From NCBI GenBank assembly GCA_045639845.1, contig JAZUDW010000078.1:1-15888 (forward strand): a stretch of DNA of 15,888 nucleotides, read 5' to 3'. Below, in pieces: positions 1 to 7,389 of this stretch (its first letter is position 1; every line of letters starts with the position of its first letter). The translations under genes and the position numbers were made by a program. Source of the stretch: Colimorpha sp045639845 (GTDB taxonomy: Bacteria > Bacteroidota > Bacteroidia > Bacteroidales > P3). The notes beneath the pieces were generated by a model that worked only from the letters and a program-made list of their open reading frames with translations, searched no databases and had not been told where the DNA came from.

Positions 1-225
1 TAAGGTGACAACTCCTTGGCTCACAGAACGACATGGCTACGATCCGACTTCTATTATCCCATCAACGACGAAGCAAACAGCCTTCGCTACATGCAATACA
101 AAGCACTAGCCGACAAAGAGTCCCATGTTCTTTTTGGCGGACGTCTTGCAGAATACCGTTATTACGACATGGACGATGTGATAGAAGCAGCCATCAACCA
201 ATATCTAGCACTTTCCAAAGACTAG
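1..225 (+). pseudogene. glf: 3' end of glf, UDP-galactopyranose mutase, apparently frameshifted at the left edge
   Basis: UDP-galactopyranose mutase is a flavoenzyme that interconverts UDP-galactopyranose and UDP-galactofuranose for surface polysaccharides. The C-terminal signature is clear: YYPINDE, then the FGGRLAEYRYYDMD block, then a short helix and a stop. The remainder of the gene would lie outside the window. The recognisable frame is closed by TAA at bases 1-3, and a third frame has TGA at 6-8. Only the frame beginning at base 2 could enter from upstream, and it joins the conserved frame only if about one base is missing near 44-52 (just before the YYPIND codons). I therefore call a probable frameshift, which may be a real mutation or a sequence error. 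Family identity is confident; the broken state is inferred from the stops alone. Confidence 0.7.
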
Positions 226-722
226 TTCACATTATGTATTCATTTGATTTTCACAACTCATTTACGCTAATAATATATAAACATATCAAAAACGAGCAAT
301 ATCTGACGTAGATCTAGGTCAACACATAAAAAATCGAAAATCAAATAAGTGATTATGGAGAAAGAAGTTAGCTTCATTTCAGTTACCGACCATAGTTCGG
401 GTGATATGATTTGGACTAGATTGTCGAGCTATTTTCACATTGCGAAGATGGAGTATGAAGAGCTTCAGTGAAGCTCGATAGCGTTCTCGAAGAGATTTCG
501 AGCTGAGCGAAGCAAAGCGGAGAACAAGCTACACGATTGATGACGAAAAGGTCCGGAGAACCTTTGAGCATTTTACCAGCTACTCCCCTCTTGCAAAATC
601 GCAAATGTCTATATAGCCGACAAGATGGGATAAAGCATACTTAACATTATCTCAAGTTATTTTTTAATCATCACTAATACAATCCAAGAAGAAACAATTC
701 AACTAATAATCATAAAACAGAA
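226..722. other. Gene-free stretch with short coding-like fragments and nested hairpins
   Basis: No full gene is visible in these roughly 500 bases. An ATG at 355 opens a 38-codon frame (begins MEKEVSF, ends EYEELQ, stop at 469-471). A second frame offset by one base, open from 482 to the stop at 614-616, reads DDEKVRRTFEH then FTSYSPLAKSQMSI. Neither matches a family I recognise, but both look more protein-like than random sequence. The minus strand is also open across 416-604, with a Cys/Ser-rich low-complexity product. A decayed gene or a dispersed repeat is more likely than a working gene. The outer parts (226-354 and 617-722) are AT-rich and show nothing definite; I saw no TAnnTTTG box for msrA. 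Confidence 0.4.
460..504. repeat. Cluster of overlapping, mutually exclusive hairpins
   Basis: Three perfect inverted repeats overlap here. GAGCTTC/GAAGCTC (460-466 with 470-476) has a 3-base loop. CTCGAA/TTCGAG (486-491 with 497-502) has a 5-base loop. AGCTCGA/TCGAGCT (472-478 with 498-504) shares bases with both, so the pairings compete. A further copy of TCGAGCT lies at 424-430, and a separate AAAGGT/ACCTTT hairpin lies near 548-566. No T-run follows, so this is not a standard terminator. It could be a structured dispersed repeat or an RNA element; its role is unknown. Confidence 0.5.
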
Positions 723-1235
723 ATGAAAGAAATATATTTTGCCGGTGGATGCTTTTGGGGCACCGAACATTATCTTAAGCAAATACGCGGAGTTGTATCT
801 ACAGAAGTAGGATTTGCCAACGGAAACAAAGCCAACCCTTCTTACGAACAAGTTTATACCGACACCACAGGCCATGCCGAAACAGTACACGTCACCTATA
901 ACCCCGACGAGATATCACTAACATTCCTTACACAGCTCTTTTTTAAGGCTATCGACCCAACCAGCGTCAACCAACAAGGACATGACCAAGGGACTCGATA
1001 TCGTACTGGCGTATATTATATTGACGAGAGCGATCGTGATATCATCGACGACGTATTCAAAGAAGTACAGTTACATCAACCAGTTCCCTTAGCCGTCGAG
1101 CTTCTTCCTTTAGAGAACTTTTACACAGCCGAAGAATATCATCAAAACTACCTCGACAAAAATCCCAAAGGCTATTGCCATCTACCAACCGAATTATTTA
1201 CCTTTGCTAAGCAGGCAAACGCACTAAAGAAATAA
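723..1235 (+). CDS. msrA: Peptide-methionine (S)-S-oxide reductase MsrA
   Basis: MsrA reduces the S-epimer of methionine sulfoxide, free or in oxidised proteins, in the cytoplasm with electrons from thioredoxin. The 170-residue product is a single-domain MsrA of usual size. The catalytic motif GGCFWG is at residues 8-13 with the nucleophile Cys10. The conserved DPTSVNQQGHDQGTRYRT block is at about 78-95 and the EEYHQNYL block at about 137-144. Cys152 (in GYCH) is the only other cysteine and a candidate resolving residue. There is no signal peptide and no fused MsrB domain. The ATG at 723 gives the conserved N-terminus directly before the active site. The gene stands alone: about 500 bases separate it from glf and about 95 AT-rich bases from the next gene. 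Confidence 0.96.
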   Translation: MKEIYFAGGCFWGTEHYLKQIRGVVSTEVGFANGNKANPSYEQVYTDTTGHAETVHVTYNPDEISLTFLTQLFFKAIDPTSVNQQGHDQGTRYRTGVYYIDESDRDIIDDVFKEVQLHQPVPLAVELLPLENFYTAEEYHQNYLDKNPKGYCHLPTELFTFAKQANALKK

Positions 1236-1330
1236 TTTAATTCAACGTATCAATATTCATAATTATCATATTTTTAATTATCAAAATATTTTAGAATAAA
1301 TTAGAAAAACGACACAATATCAATTATACT

Positions 1331-2134
1331 ATGCCAGTTATTGAGATACAGTCGATCGACCATCCGGGATTAGAAGTTTTTTCCACCCTAACAGAAACAC
1401 AATTGAGGAACCGGTTAGAGCCAGAAAAAGGCATTTTCATAGCCGAGAGTCCTAAAGTGATAGCTATCGCATTACAAAAAGGATACACCCCCATCTCACT
1501 TTTGTGCGAAAACAGACATATCGAAGGCGATGCAGCGACTATTATCAAACAATGTGGAGACATACCCATCTATACTGGGCCCAGGGACCTATTAGCACAA
1601 CTTACAGGTTTTACCCTTACGAGAGGTGTGCTGTGCGCAATGCGACGTCCTATGCCACGCTCTGTAGAGGAGATATGCCAACATGCCACACGCATTGCAA
1701 TAATTGATAATGTGGTCAACGCGACTAATACGGGTGCCATATTCCGTGCAGCAGCAGCTCTAGGTATCGATGCTATCCTCTGTACTCCTACAGCCAGCGA
1801 TCCTCTCAACCGTCGTTCGGTACGTGTCTCCATGGGCACTGTATTCATCGTACCTTGGACGTGGATCAACGCACCTATATCGTCACTTCATAAATTAGGA
1901 TTCAAGACCGCTGCATTAGCCCTCAGCGATAACGCAATCTCTATCGACGATCCATCATTAATAACCGAAGAGAAGCTGGCCATCATCATGGGCACAGAAG
2001 GCGACGGGCTCCCTCAGCACATCATCAAGCAGGCCGACTATATTGTAAAGATTCCCATGCAGAACAACGTTGATTCACTTAATGTAGCAGCAGCAGCCTC
2101 TATTGCATTCTGGCAGCTACGCTGCAATAAATAA
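1331..2134 (+). CDS. SpoU/TrmH-family RNA 2'-O-ribose methyltransferase
   Basis: This is a SPOUT-class methyltransferase that transfers a methyl group from S-adenosylmethionine to a ribose 2'-OH of rRNA or tRNA; the exact target cannot be read from the sequence. All three SpoU motifs are present in the C-terminal half. Motif 1 is at about 126-145 (N-x-G with Arg139), motif 2 is IIMGTEGDGL at 218-227, and motif 3 is at 241-259 around DSLNVAAAA; together they form the knotted cofactor site. Residues 20-105 form the N-terminal substrate-binding domain, recognisable from GIFIAESPKVI at 34-44. The length of 267 residues is normal. Only 17 bases separate it from the downstream co-chaperone gene, so the two are probably co-transcribed. 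Confidence 0.92.
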   Translation: MPVIEIQSIDHPGLEVFSTLTETQLRNRLEPEKGIFIAESPKVIAIALQKGYTPISLLCENRHIEGDAATIIKQCGDIPIYTGPRDLLAQLTGFTLTRGVLCAMRRPMPRSVEEICQHATRIAIIDNVVNATNTGAIFRAAAALGIDAILCTPTASDPLNRRSVRVSMGTVFIVPWTWINAPISSLHKLGFKTAALALSDNAISIDDPSLITEEKLAIIMGTEGDGLPQHIIKQADYIVKIPMQNNVDSLNVAAAASIAFWQLRCNK

Positions 2135-2151
2135 GAAACACTGACAACAAT

Positions 2152-3012
2152 ATGGAAAACAAAATATTTCGAACCATATTTCATATAGGTATGACAGGCT
2201 TAGGATGGTCAGTTGGAGGCCCAATAGGAGCCTTGCTTGGTTATTGGATTGGGAAGAGAATTGTTCCAAATCCGTCTATCGACATGGGTGATGTCAACAA
2301 CCAATCCACAAGGCGCTCTAATGGGCCTTATAAGAATACCGGCACCGTAAACGACCTCTTTATAGCTCTGCTTGTACTGATCGCTGCAGTAATGAAAGCC
2401 GACGGGGAAATAAAACAAAGCGAGCTCGTTCATGTGAAGAAATTTCTTCGTAAAAACTATTCTGATGACGATTCAAAGCAGCTTTTGTTGGCCTTGCGAG
2501 ACATTCTCAAGCAAGAAATAGATCTGCCCCCTCTCTGTTATCAAATCAAGCAAAACACAGACTATTCTACCCGCTACCACCTCTACGACTTTCTTTTCAG
2601 TCTGGCAGTAGCTGACGGACGACTCTCATCTAATGAAACTAACGTACTCAACACCATTCGTCGTCATTTGGGCATCACCTATAGCGATACCATATCTATC
2701 AACGAACGTTACCGAAGCTTCTATACGAACAACAATAGTGGTTGGGGGCAAGACACCAACAATCAAGGCAAATACAGAAGACAGAGCGGAAACAGCTACA
2801 CTCAGCAGGGTACCGACCCCTATAAAGTGCTTGGTATCGACATTGCAGCTTCCGACGAAGAGGTGAAACGAGCATACCGCCGACTGGCCATGAAATACCA
2901 TCCAGACAAGATGGAAAGCATGGGCGAATCTATCAAAGCACAAGCAGAAGAGCAATTCCGAAGAATCAATGAAGCCTACGAGTACATCAAAAAAGCTCGC
3001 GGCATCAAATAG
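2152..3012 (+). CDS. TerB-DnaJ domain membrane-anchored co-chaperone (DjlA-like)
   Basis: The 286-residue product has the DjlA architecture. A glycine-rich hydrophobic N-terminal segment (about 10-38) could anchor it in the membrane. A TerB-like helical domain (about 66-175) holds two acidic motifs, KADGEIKQSE at 82-91 and VADGRLSSNE at 153-162. A polar, Asn/Gln-rich linker follows, then a C-terminal J domain (222-286) with an intact HPD at 250-252. J domains stimulate the ATPase of Hsp70/DnaK, so the protein should recruit DnaK to the membrane. It follows the methyltransferase by 17 bases and precedes the polyferredoxin by 38. A folding role for the complex iron-sulfur proteins downstream is possible but is inference from position only. 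Confidence 0.88.
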   Translation: MENKIFRTIFHIGMTGLGWSVGGPIGALLGYWIGKRIVPNPSIDMGDVNNQSTRRSNGPYKNTGTVNDLFIALLVLIAAVMKADGEIKQSELVHVKKFLRKNYSDDDSKQLLLALRDILKQEIDLPPLCYQIKQNTDYSTRYHLYDFLFSLAVADGRLSSNETNVLNTIRRHLGITYSDTISINERYRSFYTNNNSGWGQDTNNQGKYRRQSGNSYTQQGTDPYKVLGIDIAASDEEVKRAYRRLAMKYHPDKMESMGESIKAQAEEQFRRINEAYEYIKKARGIK

Positions 3013-3050
3013 CACCATCTTTATTTATCAGTAACTAATTTCACAGCAAT

Positions 3051-4544
3051 ATGTTAAGAAAAATACGTACCGTACTTGCCTGCATATTTTTTGTAGGTAT
3101 CACATTGTTATTCTTGGATTTTACAGGAGTAATACACCACTATCTAGGTTGGATGGCAAAAATCCAGCTATTACCCGCACTTCTGGCCATAAACATCATT
3201 GTAGTTTTGCTACTGATAGCACTCACACTAGTATTCGGTCGAATATACTGTAGTGTTATCTGCCCCATGGGTGTCATGCAAGACTGCTTCACATGGTTAG
3301 GCAACCGTTTTAAACGCAATAGATTCCAATATCGTCGGCCCATGCAGTGGTTAAGATGGGTTGTATTGGCGTTGTTTGTGGTACTGATGGTTTTAGGGAT
3401 CAACGCCCTTGCAGTTCTCATAGCCCCCTACAGTGCCTATGGTCGAATAGCAGCCAGCATCTTCCAGCCCATTTATCTATGGATCAATAACCAACTAGCA
3501 GACTGGGCAGAGCATGCAGAAAGCTACAACTTCTATACCGTTGATACCTGGATAAAAAGCGGAATAACCTTTCTGGTTGCCACCATCACCCTCATAGTCA
3601 TAGGTGTGTTATCTTTCACCAGCGGACGTACCTGGTGTAACACTATTTGTCCAGTAGGTACCATTCTTGGCACGCTATCACGCTTTTCTATTCTCAAACC
3701 TGTAATCAACACCAATAAATGTGCAGGCTGTAAAAAATGCGAACGAAACTGCAAAGCCCATTGTATAAATATCGAAAACAAACACATCGACTATTCTCGC
3801 TGTGTTGCCTGCTTCGACTGCATAGACAACTGCGCCAAAGGTGCTGTTGAATACCGCCGACTCCACAAAGCCAATGCCACGGTGACAGACAATAATCCTA
3901 AGGACGAAGACCGTCGCAAATTCCTTGCTACTACCGCAATTGTAGGCGCTGCCAGTCTGCTGCAAGCCGAGGAAGCCAAAGTAGATGGAGGTCTTGCTAT
4001 AATAGAAGACAAGCAGATACCCATACGCACCACTGCCATCAAGCCTGCCGGAGCCGTAAGCCTCAAACATTTCGAACAGCATTGTACCTCATGCCAACTC
4101 TGTGTAGCCGAATGTCCCAATGGGGTTCTGCGTCCATCAAAAGAACTTGCGCATTTCATGCAGCCCGAGATGAGTTTCGAACGCGGATATTGCCGTCCCG
4201 AATGCGTTCGCTGCTCTGAAGTGTGTCCGGCAGGTGCCATCAAGAAGATTGACGTTGCCGAGAAGAGTGCCATCCACTTTGGTATAGCCGTGGTTTACCA
4301 CAAAGGGTGCCTTCCTGTTGCCGAAGGCGTAAGTTGCGGCAATTGTGCACGCCATTGCCCCACCGAAGCTATCACCATGGTACCTATCAATCCCGACGAC
4401 GACCCAGAACTAGTAATGACCTTAAAGAGACCTGTGGTCAACTCCGACAAATGTATCGGCTGCGGAGCTTGCGAAAACCTATGTCCCGCTCGTCCATTCA
4501 GTGCCATCCATGTAGAAGGTCGCCAGGTCCATATCCACGATTAA
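3051..4544 (+). CDS. NapH-NapG-like fused membrane polyferredoxin with an internal twin-arginine motif
   Basis: A 497-residue iron-sulfur membrane protein. The first half resembles NapH/MauN: hydrophobic segments near 8-28, 40-62, 103-125 and 172-190, two cysteine motifs CSVICPMG (67-74) and CNTICPVG (196-203), then a di-cluster ferredoxin (Cys224/227/230/234 and 251/254/257/261). Residues 287-304 then read DRRKFLATTA plus a short hydrophobic run, which resembles the Tat signal of NapG. The second half carries NapG-like cysteine groups starting at 345, 381, 429 and 468, enough for about four more [4Fe-4S] clusters. NapGH-type proteins pass electrons from menaquinol to the periplasm, which is the likely role here. 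The terminal acceptor is not encoded in the window unless it is the aldo-keto reductase two genes on. Domain calls are firm; function is inferred. Confidence 0.88.
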   Translation: MLRKIRTVLACIFFVGITLLFLDFTGVIHHYLGWMAKIQLLPALLAINIIVVLLLIALTLVFGRIYCSVICPMGVMQDCFTWLGNRFKRNRFQYRRPMQWLRWVVLALFVVLMVLGINALAVLIAPYSAYGRIAASIFQPIYLWINNQLADWAEHAESYNFYTVDTWIKSGITFLVATITLIVIGVLSFTSGRTWCNTICPVGTILGTLSRFSILKPVINTNKCAGCKKCERNCKAHCINIENKHIDYSRCVACFDCIDNCAKGAVEYRRLHKANATVTDNNPKDEDRRKFLATTAIVGAASLLQAEEAKVDGGLAIIEDKQIPIRTTAIKPAGAVSLKHFEQHCTSCQLCVAECPNGVLRPSKELAHFMQPEMSFERGYCRPECVRCSEVCPAGAIKKIDVAEKSAIHFGIAVVYHKGCLPVAEGVSCGNCARHCPTEAITMVPINPDDDPELVMTLKRPVVNSDKCIGCGACENLCPARPFSAIHVEGRQVHIHD

Positions 4545-4570
4545 TTATATCCTAATAAATAACAAACACA

Positions 4571-5563
4571 ATGAGCGAAATCATCAACGATATAAAACAA
4601 TTAGCGACCAAAGACTTCTGGTTAATGATAGGCCATGCCCTGATATCAGCCAAATTTTGGAAAGACCTATTTGTGATGACTATAGGTATGGTTGTGGTAG
4701 CCGCTTCCGTCAACTACTTCCTCGTACCCTCTAGCCTCATCATTGGCTCCATCTCGGGTCTCTCCATCGTGCTCACACAAATCACAGGTGGCATCATCCC
4801 AGTAGAGCGCATGATACTACTCATCAACGCCATCCTACTGGTACTGGCTTGGGTGCTCATTGGCAAAGAGTTCGGTGCCAAGACAGTCTATACAGCCCTC
4901 ATCCTCGGTCCTATGGTCAAATGGGAAGAACAGTTGCTTCCTTGGGAGAATCTGGCTATTCCCGTTCCTGGTATGGATGGCACTGTAAGCATCATGGGAA
5001 ATCTATGGTTTGACCTACTATGTTTCATACTCTTGCTCAGCATCTCTCAAGCCATACTCTTTTCCATCAACGCATCTACTGGCGGACTGGATATCTTAGC
5101 CAAGATAGTCAACAAGTATTTGCATTTCGACATTGGAAAATCTGTCACCATAGCCGGCGGTATCATCTGTTGCTCAGCGTTCCTCATCAACGATCCGCGC
5201 ATGGTGATCATCGGTCTAATAGGCACATGGCTCAACGGCGTAATCGTAGATTATTTCACTGCATTGCTCAACAACAGAAAGAGAGTCTGCATTGTATCGC
5301 AGCAAATAGAGCAAATTAGATTCTTCATTATCAACGACCTCGAGAGAGGATGCACTCTCTACGACGTCATCGGAGGATACACACAACAGCATTCCACCGA
5401 ACTCGAAGCTCTGCTCAGCAAAGAAGACTTTGCTGCTCTCATGAAGTATATAAACGACAACGAGATTAGCGCATTTGTTACCGCAAGCAATGTTAGCGAA
5501 GTTTACGGCTTGTGGAACAAGAAAAAACATCACTCGGCCAAACAGCATGCCGAACAGCGCTAA
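4571..5563 (+). CDS. YitT/DUF2179-family membrane protein
   Basis: A 330-residue inner-membrane protein of the YitT family, whose transported substrate is not established. An N-terminal cytoplasmic stretch precedes about five or six hydrophobic segments (about 33-53, 57-75, 80-98, 148-166, 190-206 and 210-230). The family signature STGGLDILAKIVNKY is at 169-183. A soluble C-terminal DUF2179 domain lies at about 240-315, with RGCTLYDVIGGYT at 259-271 and DNEISAFVTASNVSEVYG at 296-313. The gene sits 26 bases after the polyferredoxin and 47 before the reductase, so it is very probably in the same transcript. This suggests a transport or regulatory role in the same process. The tail after 315 is charged and His/Lys-rich. 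Confidence 0.9.
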   Translation: MSEIINDIKQLATKDFWLMIGHALISAKFWKDLFVMTIGMVVVAASVNYFLVPSSLIIGSISGLSIVLTQITGGIIPVERMILLINAILLVLAWVLIGKEFGAKTVYTALILGPMVKWEEQLLPWENLAIPVPGMDGTVSIMGNLWFDLLCFILLLSISQAILFSINASTGGLDILAKIVNKYLHFDIGKSVTIAGGIICCSAFLINDPRMVIIGLIGTWLNGVIVDYFTALLNNRKRVCIVSQQIEQIRFFIINDLERGCTLYDVIGGYTQQHSTELEALLSKEDFAALMKYINDNEISAFVTASNVSEVYGLWNKKKHHSAKQHAEQR

Positions 5564-5610
5564 TCCGACTAAACCAAACAATTCCCCTAACGTAAAAAAA
5601 TCAACTATCT

Positions 5611-7050
5611 ATGTCAAAAGATATTTCCCGACGTCAGTTTCTCAAGTCATTGGGTGCTGGCACCATAGCAACGGCAGCCCTCATGGCTGGCTGCGATAAT
5701 CCCAATGAAATAAAATCCGAAGGCGGTCAAGTGGGCGAAGTACCAACCGACAAGATGACCTATCGTACAGACCAAAGCGGTGACAAGATTTCCCTTCTCG
5801 GATATGGTATGATGCGACTCCCCACCCTACCTACAGAGAATGGCAACGAACAGGATGCAGAGTTGGACCAAGAACAAATTAACAACCTTGTCGATTACGC
5901 CTTAGCCCATGGTGTCAACCTCTTCGACACCGCACCGCCTTACTGCAAAGGCCGTTCAGAGAAAGCCACTGGTATTGCTCTGGCACGCCACCCCCGCAGC
6001 GAATGGCGCATCAGCACCAAGCTTTCCAACTACTCACCCACCACTTGGTCGTTCGAGAAGAGCAAAGAGATATTTGAAAACTCATTGAAGTACCTCCAGG
6101 TCGATTATGTCGATTTCCTCAAGCTCCATGGCATCGGCATGGGTGCAAGAGAAGGCGAACGGGAGATTTCTCCCATGGAGGCCTTCGAACGCCGTTTCAT
6201 TAGCAATGGTCTTCTCGACTGGCTTATCGAGCAACGAGAAAAAGGTCGTATCCGCAACCTTGGATTCTCCTACCACGGTGACATCGCCGTCTTTGATCGT
6301 TGTATGGCCATGCACGACAAGGTACACTGGAACCACGTCCTCATACAGCACTCTTTTGTCGATTACCGACACGCAAAGCAGATGAACGAACGCAACACCA
6401 ACTCCGAATACCTTTACGCCGAGGCAGACAAGCGCGGTATCCCCTGTTTCGTTATGGAGCCACTGCTCGGTGGTCGCCTGGCAGAACTGCCAGAACACGC
6501 CACCCAACAACTCAAAACCATCGAGCCTGAGGCCAGCATCGCCTCGTGGGCATTCCGCTTTGCAGGCTCCATGCCACGCATACTTTCCGTGCTCTCGGGC
6601 ATGACCTACATGGAGCATCTACAAGATAATATCCGCACCTTTTCCCCTCTCAAACCGCTCAATGAGAAGGAGTTCGATATATTGGAAGACATCGCCGCCG
6701 TCTATGCCAACTACCCTATGGTACCCTGCACTGGCTGCAAATACTGCATGCCTTGCCCCTATGGCATAGACATACCCTCCGTGTTCCAGCATTTTAACCG
6801 ATGCCTCAATGAAGGCAATATCATTGACGATACCGATCTCGACCAAGCCTCTTCTGCCGATAAACGAGAATACAGAAAAGCCCGTCGTGCCTTCCTCGTA
6901 GGCTACGACCGCTCGGTACCCAAGCTCCGTCAAGCCGACCACTGCATCGGTTGCAACAAGTGTATAGCACACTGCCCCCAAGGTATCGACATACCCAGAG
7001 AGATGCTGCGCATCAATGACTATGCAGAACATCTCAAAACACAAGCGTGA
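5611..7050 (+). CDS. Tat-exported aldo-keto reductase with C-terminal di-[4Fe-4S] domain
   Basis: The 479-residue product begins with a twin-arginine signal: SRRQFLK at 6-12, a hydrophobic stretch 13-26, and a possible lipobox LMAGC ending at Cys28. It may therefore be a Tat-exported lipoprotein. An aldo-keto reductase barrel spans about 60-345, and the catalytic tetrad appears intact: Asp106 and Tyr111 in FDTAPPY, Lys137 in RISTKLS, His173 in FLKLHG. A ferredoxin-like C-terminus follows, with CTGCKYCMPCPYGIDIP (Cys373/376/379/382) and CIGCNKCIAHCPQGIDIP (Cys445/448/451/455). Iron-sulfur AKRs of this type are known as uncharacterised oxidoreductases; substrate and electron donor are unknown. 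It lies in one run with the polyferredoxin and tatAC. Export of a folded, cofactor-loaded enzyme is the classic reason for using Tat. Confidence 0.92.
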   Translation: MSKDISRRQFLKSLGAGTIATAALMAGCDNPNEIKSEGGQVGEVPTDKMTYRTDQSGDKISLLGYGMMRLPTLPTENGNEQDAELDQEQINNLVDYALAHGVNLFDTAPPYCKGRSEKATGIALARHPRSEWRISTKLSNYSPTTWSFEKSKEIFENSLKYLQVDYVDFLKLHGIGMGAREGEREISPMEAFERRFISNGLLDWLIEQREKGRIRNLGFSYHGDIAVFDRCMAMHDKVHWNHVLIQHSFVDYRHAKQMNERNTNSEYLYAEADKRGIPCFVMEPLLGGRLAELPEHATQQLKTIEPEASIASWAFRFAGSMPRILSVLSGMTYMEHLQDNIRTFSPLKPLNEKEFDILEDIAAVYANYPMVPCTGCKYCMPCPYGIDIPSVFQHFNRCLNEGNIIDDTDLDQASSADKREYRKARRAFLVGYDRSVPKLRQADHCIGCNKCIAHCPQGIDIPREMLRINDYAEHLKTQA

Positions 7051-7159
7051 GCAAAGACTAGGAATCTGCTTCAAAGAGAAAAGCCGATTCTTCACTAAGT
7101 GAATTATTGTTTAACATCTCCATCGACTACCGAAACAACACATAAAAAATATTACCATC

Positions 7160-7378
7160 ATGACACTACTCAATCTTGGCACTACAGAAATAATCCTCAT
7201 CGTCATTGTAGTATTGCTACTCTTTGGCGGCAAAAAAATACCCGAGCTTATGCACGGCGTTGGTAAAGGCGTTAAGAGTTTCCGCGACGGTATGAACGGC
7301 CTCGACGAGAAGAAAGCCGACAAAGTCAAGGACAATAAAAACAGCACCGACAGCGAATTCAACGACTCTAACCAATAA
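7160..7378 (+). CDS. tatA: Twin-arginine translocase subunit TatA/TatE
   Basis: TatA oligomers form the passage for folded proteins across the cytoplasmic membrane. The 72-residue product has the diagnostic layout: a short N-terminus, one transmembrane helix (about 9-22), the FGGKKIPEL hinge at 22-30 (Phe-Gly plus Lys and Pro), an amphipathic helix to about 48, and a charged Lys/Asp/Asn-rich tail. No separate tatB is present, so this protein probably covers both TatA and TatB roles, as in other TatAC systems. It is 109 bases after the reductase gene and 11 before tatC. The ATG at 7160 fits the family N-terminus. Confidence 0.95.
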   Translation: MTLLNLGTTEIILIVIVVLLLFGGKKIPELMHGVGKGVKSFRDGMNGLDEKKADKVKDNKNSTDSEFNDSNQ

Positions 7379-7389
7379 ATCGCGCCGCT

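Noticed and set aside
416..604. 62-codon minus-strand frame
   Set aside because: Cys/Ser/Leu-rich product without domain features, overlapping hairpins and plus-strand fragments; treated as part of an unexplained element rather than a gene.
6082..6618. 178-codon minus-strand frame inside the aldo-keto reductase
   Set aside because: Antisense shadow of a gene with clear family motifs; His/Val/Gly-rich composition is typical of reverse-frame translation.
6619..7095. 158-codon minus-strand frame over the reductase C-terminus
   Set aside because: Antisense to conserved ferredoxin cysteine motifs; no independent support.
7091..7103. TTCAC/GTGAA palindrome between the reductase and tatA as a terminator
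   Set aside because: Only a 5-base stem with no clean T-run; too weak to break the gene run.
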